Notes under the pieces: model-generated | Databases searched by the model: none | The model's input: only the letters and a program-made list of their open reading frames with translations | What the model was told of the DNA's origin: nothing | NCBI GenBank assembly: GCA_023213395.1 | Contig: CM041465.1 | Location: forward strand, 47,313,741-47,377,740 | From: Cycas panzhihuaensis | Lineage: Eukaryota > Cycadophyta | Reading direction: 5' to 3' | DNA length: 64,000 bases | In this document: in pieces, positions 58,827 through 64,000 of the stretch | Layout of the letters: the number at the start of each line of letters is the position of its first letter | Numbering within the stretch: the stretch's first letter is position 1 | Made by a program: the position numbers and the translations under genes

Positions 58827-60315
58827 TATAGGCTCCTACACAGCTAAAGCTTGACATTGAGCAGGGTGGTGGGATCATTGGTTACTGGGTAATGTTGTCT
58901 AACCCAAGACGAGTCTTAAGGGTCCATCAACCCTAGAAACATGCAGAAGTAGACACTGTGTATCAGTAGTGGTTGAAATGGTAAAGATCAGTATTCAACA
59001 GAGCATAAGGGTTTATTGGAGTTAATATTCAAGTGTGAAGTCCATGTTTATGGTTGGAGTTAGCTTGTTGGGGGTCATCCAAAGTAGGTTGAAGAACTGT
59101 AATTGTCATTCAAGCCAGTAAAACATGTAGTAGTGGTGATTCAATGACTATAAGGATGGCCATCTTTGTATACATGTAAGCTAGTTCATTTCTCAACAAA
59201 GCTCTCTAAAATTTTAATGAAATAAGCCTCTATTGATATCAAAACTTCTTCTCTACACTGGTGGACATGATTGGAGCCAAGTTTTAGTGTTTTTCTATTC
59301 TTATCTGAGTGCTAGCCTAAGTACATAATAATAGCAACTGAAGTTTGTTGAGTTATATTATCTTTACATGAGTCTAAACCTCATTTACTATATAATATAA
59401 ACCTTCATCTGGGATATTTGTCATTGTTTGTGGCTGTTATCTACATGGTTGGGTGGATTACAAGTTGGTTAGGCATTATATACATAAACATAATTGCATC
59501 TGTGTGTTTTTACACTAGCTAGGAGTGTTTCATATTAGTTGGGTGTGTTGTCTCATGGCTGAGCACTAATAATAAGGTGGTTGGGCACTTTTGAAGGACT
59601 GCTAGACCAAGTGTAGGTTGTTTACTAGCCATATAGGTGTATGTAGACTCATTCGTTTGGTATCTAGTTTGTGTGAAGCTCACGGGCTGCATGGAGAAGT
59701 TACGGTATCTGTGCCCCTTATCATGTGCTTTGTGACTTTTGTGAGATATCTTTTGGTGATATTTACTAAGGTTTAATACTTCGTAAATATTCTAAATATT
59801 GTGTCTTTTATTTTTGGCACGTGGTTTAAGTTGAAAAGGCACTGGTATATTGAAAGGTCGTAACTTAAGGAATATACCTTTTAGTATATTCTTCTCAATT
59901 AAATATTATAAAAGAGACCCTTAGACCTTTGATACATAATACATTTTCATATTGTGAAGTATCTTAATGTCATATGAAATCCTCATGAGCCATTTTCAGT
60001 GTGGATTGAGGAGAATTATTATATTTGGTGACTTGGAGACTATGCATCATTGCTTGCAAATCCATTGTTTGACTTGAAGCATATTTTTTTAAAGCCTTTT
60101 TTATGTTGGTTATGACATTTACATGGCTATTTAAGGTTGTTTGTTAACAGTTAATAAGGGATAAATAGACAATGGCTCACTTAACGTGGGTATAGTCGAT
60201 GTTGGGTGCCCTTAGAAGCATGCTTATGAGCCAAAGGAAGACATAGAGGTGCATTTTATCCTGTAAATATTCATCTTTGGTGTTGATTGATTCATATTGA
60301 AGCTTATTTCTCAAG
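58827..60315 (+). other. Untranslated leader of element J
   Basis: About 1.5 kb without a coding signature. No further insertion recognised. Confidence 0.55.
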
Positions 60316-61130
60316 ATGAAGCATATTATGCCCAAAGTTATCTTAAATGATAATAATTTTGATGAGTGGAAGGCCAATATGGGGCTTATTTTGATGGTGA
60401 ATCAACTCTAGGGTATCACTAAGTCAAAAGTAGACATGATTCCATTAAACCATAAGAAGTGAATTCATCTCAAAGAGAAGAAATTAATGGCCATATGACT
60501 GTTAAAACTATTACTAGCGTTAGACTAGAGAGCATTGGTTCATAATCTAGATGAACCACATGAGATATAAACAAAACTATATGATACATTTGAAAAGAAG
60601 TAGACAAATAAGCATCTTGCACTGATGTTGGAGGTACTCAACTCGCATGTGGAGGATGAGAATAACATCATCTCCTACCTTAATAAGATTATAGACTTGA
60701 AGAATAAGCTAGAGGAATTGAAGTTGAACTTAATCAATGATGCATTGTTATTCGTAATAATTATGTTAAAACTGCCAGTTGCCTTCACCATATTCTAGAC
60801 CATTTATAATAGAGACAAAGTGATGGAAGTAGAGACATTTGATGGTCTTAAAAACTTAATTTTAACAGAAGATGCCAAGCTCAAACATCATGATATGCTT
60901 AGAGGTTTTGGTTCAAGTTAGGCCCTAACCATGAAAACTTAGAGGAAGGAGGCCATTAAGCAGGAGAAAATCACACAGAGGTCAGGAGAAAGTTTGTATG
61001 ACAAAAAGAAGTTTAACAAAAAATGTAATTGTTACAAGAAAGATGGTCACTGTGAGAAGAATTATTAGTTTAAGCACCATGACAAATGTAAAGTCAACCA
61101 GGATGATAAAGGGAAGAAGTACATTTATTA
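60316..61130 (+). pseudogene. gag: Copia gag of element J
   Basis: The ATG at 60316 begins MKHIMPKVILNDNNFDEWKA, the Gag N-terminal block with LxxxNFxxW. LYDTFEKK, LMLEVLNSHVEDENNIISYL, NKIIDLKNKLEEL and LKLPVAFT follow as a UBN2-like body (about 60560-60790). A Lys-rich region and a knuckle CNCYKKDGHCEKNY (about 61021-61065) come next. The last has displaced Cys residues and ends in Tyr rather than Cys. TAG stops occur at Trp or Gln positions. Confidence 0.88.
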
Positions 61131-61680
61131 TCAGAGGTAGAACTTTGATACGATGACTTTAAATTAGAGTGGTACTAAGATTATCCTTAGAGATGCTCAT
61201 GTTTTGCTGGTAGAAGATATTAGCAAGGTTTCCATTACAGGAGATAAATTTTCTAGGGTATATTATGTATCAAATATGTAGTTGAACCTTCTTTCAGCCC
61301 AGGAGATTTGTAAACAAGATATGAAGGTGGAGCTCTATGATAACAAATGCCTAATTAAGGATCTAAAATAGAACTTTATTGTCATAACTACTAGGAAAGT
61401 CAAGGATAACTTTTAGATGTTTGAGAAGTTTCAATCTCAGAAGAAGTCATATGCCTTTGTTGCTAATGCAGATGACATAAGTTATGGCACAATCACCTAG
61501 GGCACCTTAATTATAGGAGTACTGCACTAATAAAGAGGTTGAAGATGGTAGAATGATTGTCTTATGTTACTTACGCAAATGTTATACGTAAAGGGTGTAT
61601 GTATGGCAAGCACCATCACTACCCTTTTACTTAGGATAATATCTGGAGAGCTAAGGAGAAGCTGGAGCTTGTGCATTTAG
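61131..61680 (+). pseudogene. Protease and pre-integrase of element J
   Basis: The protease end is recognised as DKFSRVYYVSNM then LNLLSAQEICKQDMKVELYD (about 61244-61335). The active site DSG is not clearly seen. The pre-integrase block GHLNYRS and KGCMYGKHHHYPF (about 61500-61630) is visible in two frames, with the second zinc Cys changed. Confidence 0.78.
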
Positions 61681-62400
61681 ACATAATGGGCCCTTTTCCT
61701 AACCCTTCAATATCTAGAGCTCATTATACACTTGTATTTGTAGATGACTAACCAAGAAGGCCTGGGTTTACTTTATTAGGAACAAGTCAGACATGTTTGA
61801 TCACTTTCATGATTAGAAAGTGATGGTTGAAAATGAATGTGATAAGAAAATAAAGTTGTTAAGAAGTGATAATAGCAAGGAATATGACAACCATATGTTC
61901 AATCAGTTCTGTCATGATCATGGTATAAAGTGAGAATTTACAATCCCATATATCCCATAACATAATAAAATTGTTGAAAGAAAAAATCGTACCATGATGG
62001 AGATGGCGAGGTATATGGTGCATGTTAAAAACCTGCCACCGAAGTTTTAAGCAGAAGCTATGGCGATTATTATTTATATTTTGAATTGGGTACCCACTCA
62101 ATTAGTTCACAGCATGAACCTTGAAGAAAAATGGACCAATCATAAGCCTGTCATCATCCATTTTAGAATATTTGGGTATCTTGAATATGCCTACATCCCT
62201 GATGATACCTATAAGAAGCTAGATCAGAAGAGTCTAAAGTGCATATCCATGGGTTATTACACTGAGAATACAGCCTACAGACTATGGGATCCATAGGGGG
62301 AGAAGATTGCGGTTAGTCAATATGTAAAATTTGATGAGACATCAATATATCATATTAATAGATCATCAAAGGAGCCTTTTTACTCCCTCCCCCCTCCCAT
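61681..62400 (+). pseudogene. Copia integrase of element J
   Basis: VHLDIMGPFPNPSISRAHYT has the first catalytic Asp (about 61672-61730), then LVFVDD. KLLRSDNSKEY (about 61853-61886) has the second. HNKIVERKNRTMMEMARYMV (about 61963-62022) has the intact catalytic Glu. Later blocks are IFGYLEYAYIPDDT and CISMGYYTENTAYRLWDP (62060-62296). Several frameshifts break the frame, and all three DDE residues are readable. Confidence 0.9.
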
Positions 62401-62690
62401 TCCCAGATTCATCAAGTGAAGAGGACAATGAGCTAGTCACTAAAATACCTAAGGAAATAAAATCAAGTGGGATGAGTAATAGTAAGGAGCCATTATGAGA
62501 TGAAGTACCTCTAGCAATGGGTCCTTTAATACCTTTATGGATAAGGAAGACTCTAAAAGATTTTGGTGTGGTGATACATACCTTAACAGATGATCGAAGA
62601 ATATGAAGTCAGCATGCTAGCTAAACTCTGCTAGTAAACACCAATAACTCTAGTGATCATGATTTATTCAATGAAGAGAAAGGAGATTAA
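62401..62690 (+). pseudogene. Integrase-RT linker of element J
   Basis: A Glu/Ser/Lys-rich low-conservation linker with stops, as usual in Copia Pol. Confidence 0.6.
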
Positions 62691-63480
62691 TATTAGAGAG
62701 TTGTAATAGAGGAGTAGTATAGTTCTCTACTGAAGAATGACACATAGGATTTGGTTCTACTACCTCCAACAAAAAACCTTATTGGATGCAATTGGGTCTA
62801 CAAGATAAAGTTTTGCTTTGATGGAGAGGTGGATAAGTATAAGGCCAAACTTATTGTACATGGATTCAAGTAGAAAGAAGGAATTGATTATGATAAGACA
62901 TTTGTACTAGTCCCTAGAATGAAAATGGTCAGATTGCTCATTTCCTTAGTAGTTGCATACAATTAGGAGTTACTCTAGATGGATGTAAAGTACATATCCC
63001 TTAATGGATACCTAAAGGAGGAGATATATATGTTATAGCCTCTGGGATTCATTAAGAATGGCCAAGAGCACTTTATCTTCCATCTGAGTAAGTTAATCTA
63101 TGGCCTAAAGCAAGCACCTTGTGCTTGGTATAAAAAGATAGATACGAAGTTAAAAGCTGAAGGTTTCAAGATTCTAGAACTCGACCCAAATCTATATGCG
63201 AAGAGAAGAGGGACTTCTATAGTTGCTTGTGTGGTGTATGTAGATGATTTGGTCATTAGCGGTAACTATGGCAAGGCTATTGCTAAAGTCAAATCCAATC
63301 TAGGAGCTTCATTTGACATGACAGACCTTGAGAGACTTCATTACTTCTTAGGTATTTAGATCAGGTAGATGGATGATAAGATCATGTCATTGCAGTCATA
63401 CTATATGAAGAACTTATTGGAAAAATTTGGAATGTAAAATTGTAAACTAATTATAACACTGTATGTAAAAGGCATAAAGT
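62691..63480 (+). pseudogene. Copia reverse transcriptase of element J
   Basis: Reads LLPPTKNLIGCNWVYKIKF (about 62758-62815), KYKAKLIVHGFK, EGIDYDKTF, a worn MDVKYISLNGYLKEEIYML (about 62977-63033), KLIYGLKQAPCAWYKKID (about 63090-63143), and the active site ACVVYVDDLVISGNY (about 63226-63270) with intact YVDD. It ends with MTDLERLHYFLGI. Stops are mainly TAG at Trp/Gln positions. Confidence 0.94.
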
Positions 63481-64000
63481 TATAGAAGGATATGGCTAAG
63501 CCCTTTGTAGATGGCATAAAGTATCGCCAATTGGTAGGGAGTCTGATCTATTTGACTTATACTAGGCCTGATATTGCATACACTATCGAATTAGTTTCCT
63601 ACTACATGTAGAATCCTTAGGAACCTTATTTAGTTGTAGCAAAGCAGATTCTAAAGTATTGAAAGGGGATAATAAATCTTGGTCTCAAATACCATCAAGG
63701 TAAAGAGATACGATTGCATGACTACACAGATGTTGATTTGGGAGGAGATTCCAAAGATAAGAATTTCATTATTAGATGCCTCTTTGGTGTTTGCAGTGGA
63801 TTTATTTCATGGCAGTCGAAGAAGCAATAGACAGTGGCACTATCTTTTATAGAGGTAAAATATCAAGGACTTAGTACAAGTGTGAAGGAAGCCATATGGT
63901 TGAAAGGTCTCTTGGAGTTTCTTAGAGTTTCCAATGAATACCCAGTTATCTTTCTTGATAATCAAAGTACCATTTACCTATTGCAGAATGTTGGAGTTAA
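63481..64000 (+). pseudogene. Copia RNase H of element J, cut by window end
   Basis: KYRQLVGSLIYLTYTRPDIA (about 63510-63570), LHDYTDVDLGGDSKDKNF (Asp region, about 63715-63770), FISWQSKKQ, ALSFIEVKYQGLSTSVKEAI (Glu region with Lys in place of Glu), and VIFLDNQSTIYLLQN (DNQ Asp, about 63940-63990). The domain continues beyond the window. Confidence 0.92.

Larger units (their letters stand above)
58451..64000 (+). mobile_element. Element J: Copia, truncated by the window edge
   Basis: Plus-strand Copia with 5' LTR 58451-58814, primer-binding site (58815-58826), leader, then gag, protease, integrase, RT and RNase H in Copia order. The window ends within RNase H, so the 3' LTR and target duplication cannot be seen. 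Stops are frequent but catalytic motifs survive. Confidence 0.9.

Overview
This window reads as plant nuclear DNA made almost wholly of decayed transposable elements. It is AT-rich. The LTR retrotransposons carry plant-type primer-binding sites complementary to initiator methionine tRNA (TGGTATCAGAGC and derivatives), one Ty3/Gypsy element carries a C-terminal chromodomain, and there is a plant L1-type LINE with a C-terminal RNase H. I found no host protein gene, rRNA, tRNA or CRISPR array. Old elements full of substitutions, with deep nesting, suggest a large slow-turnover seed-plant genome. A gymnosperm is possible, but that is inference only.

Nest 1 (3284-28682). After AT-rich DNA and a 2.5-kb TA/CA/TG microsatellite (631-3161) comes Copia A (+), bounded by LTRs and the target duplication ATTCA. 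Copia B (5738-17144, +, duplication CCATT) sits between the gag and protease of A. Ty3/Gypsy chromovirus C (about 7678-13756, +, duplication ACTAT) sits inside B between protease and integrase. The reverse transcriptase of A is broken again by a microsatellite at its YVDD region, by a solo LTR (19512-19730), and by full-length Copia D (19919-27451, minus, duplication TATAT).

Middle (28688-37620). AT-rich sequence of unknown origin surrounds one near full-length L1-type LINE (about 30166-36498, +) with a poly(A) tail and a probable 13-bp target duplication.

Nest 2 (37621-52434). Minus-strand LTR element E (37621-52434) contains plus-strand Copia F (39147-50989, duplication TATCT). F contains Copia G (40907-48497, minus), a sister copy of D. 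G has a truncated left LTR and is flanked by a 254-bp direct duplication of F sequence. That pattern points to an ectopic or unequal recombination event.

Right end (52435-64000). Minus-strand element H (53432-57209) has short LTRs and a gag remnant. Then comes a 5' fragment of element I (LTR about 57622-57852), cut by Copia J (5' LTR 58451-58814, +), whose gag-protease-integrase-RT-RNase H run to the window edge.

All coding regions are pseudogenes with stops (mostly TAG) and frameshifts. The best preserved are the RT and integrase frames of D and the RNase H of G. I found no new gene system. The observations most worth checking are the recombination signature around G, a minisatellite of hairpins with compensatory changes inside F (48709-48918), and the solo LTR inside a microsatellite at the RT active-site codons of A.
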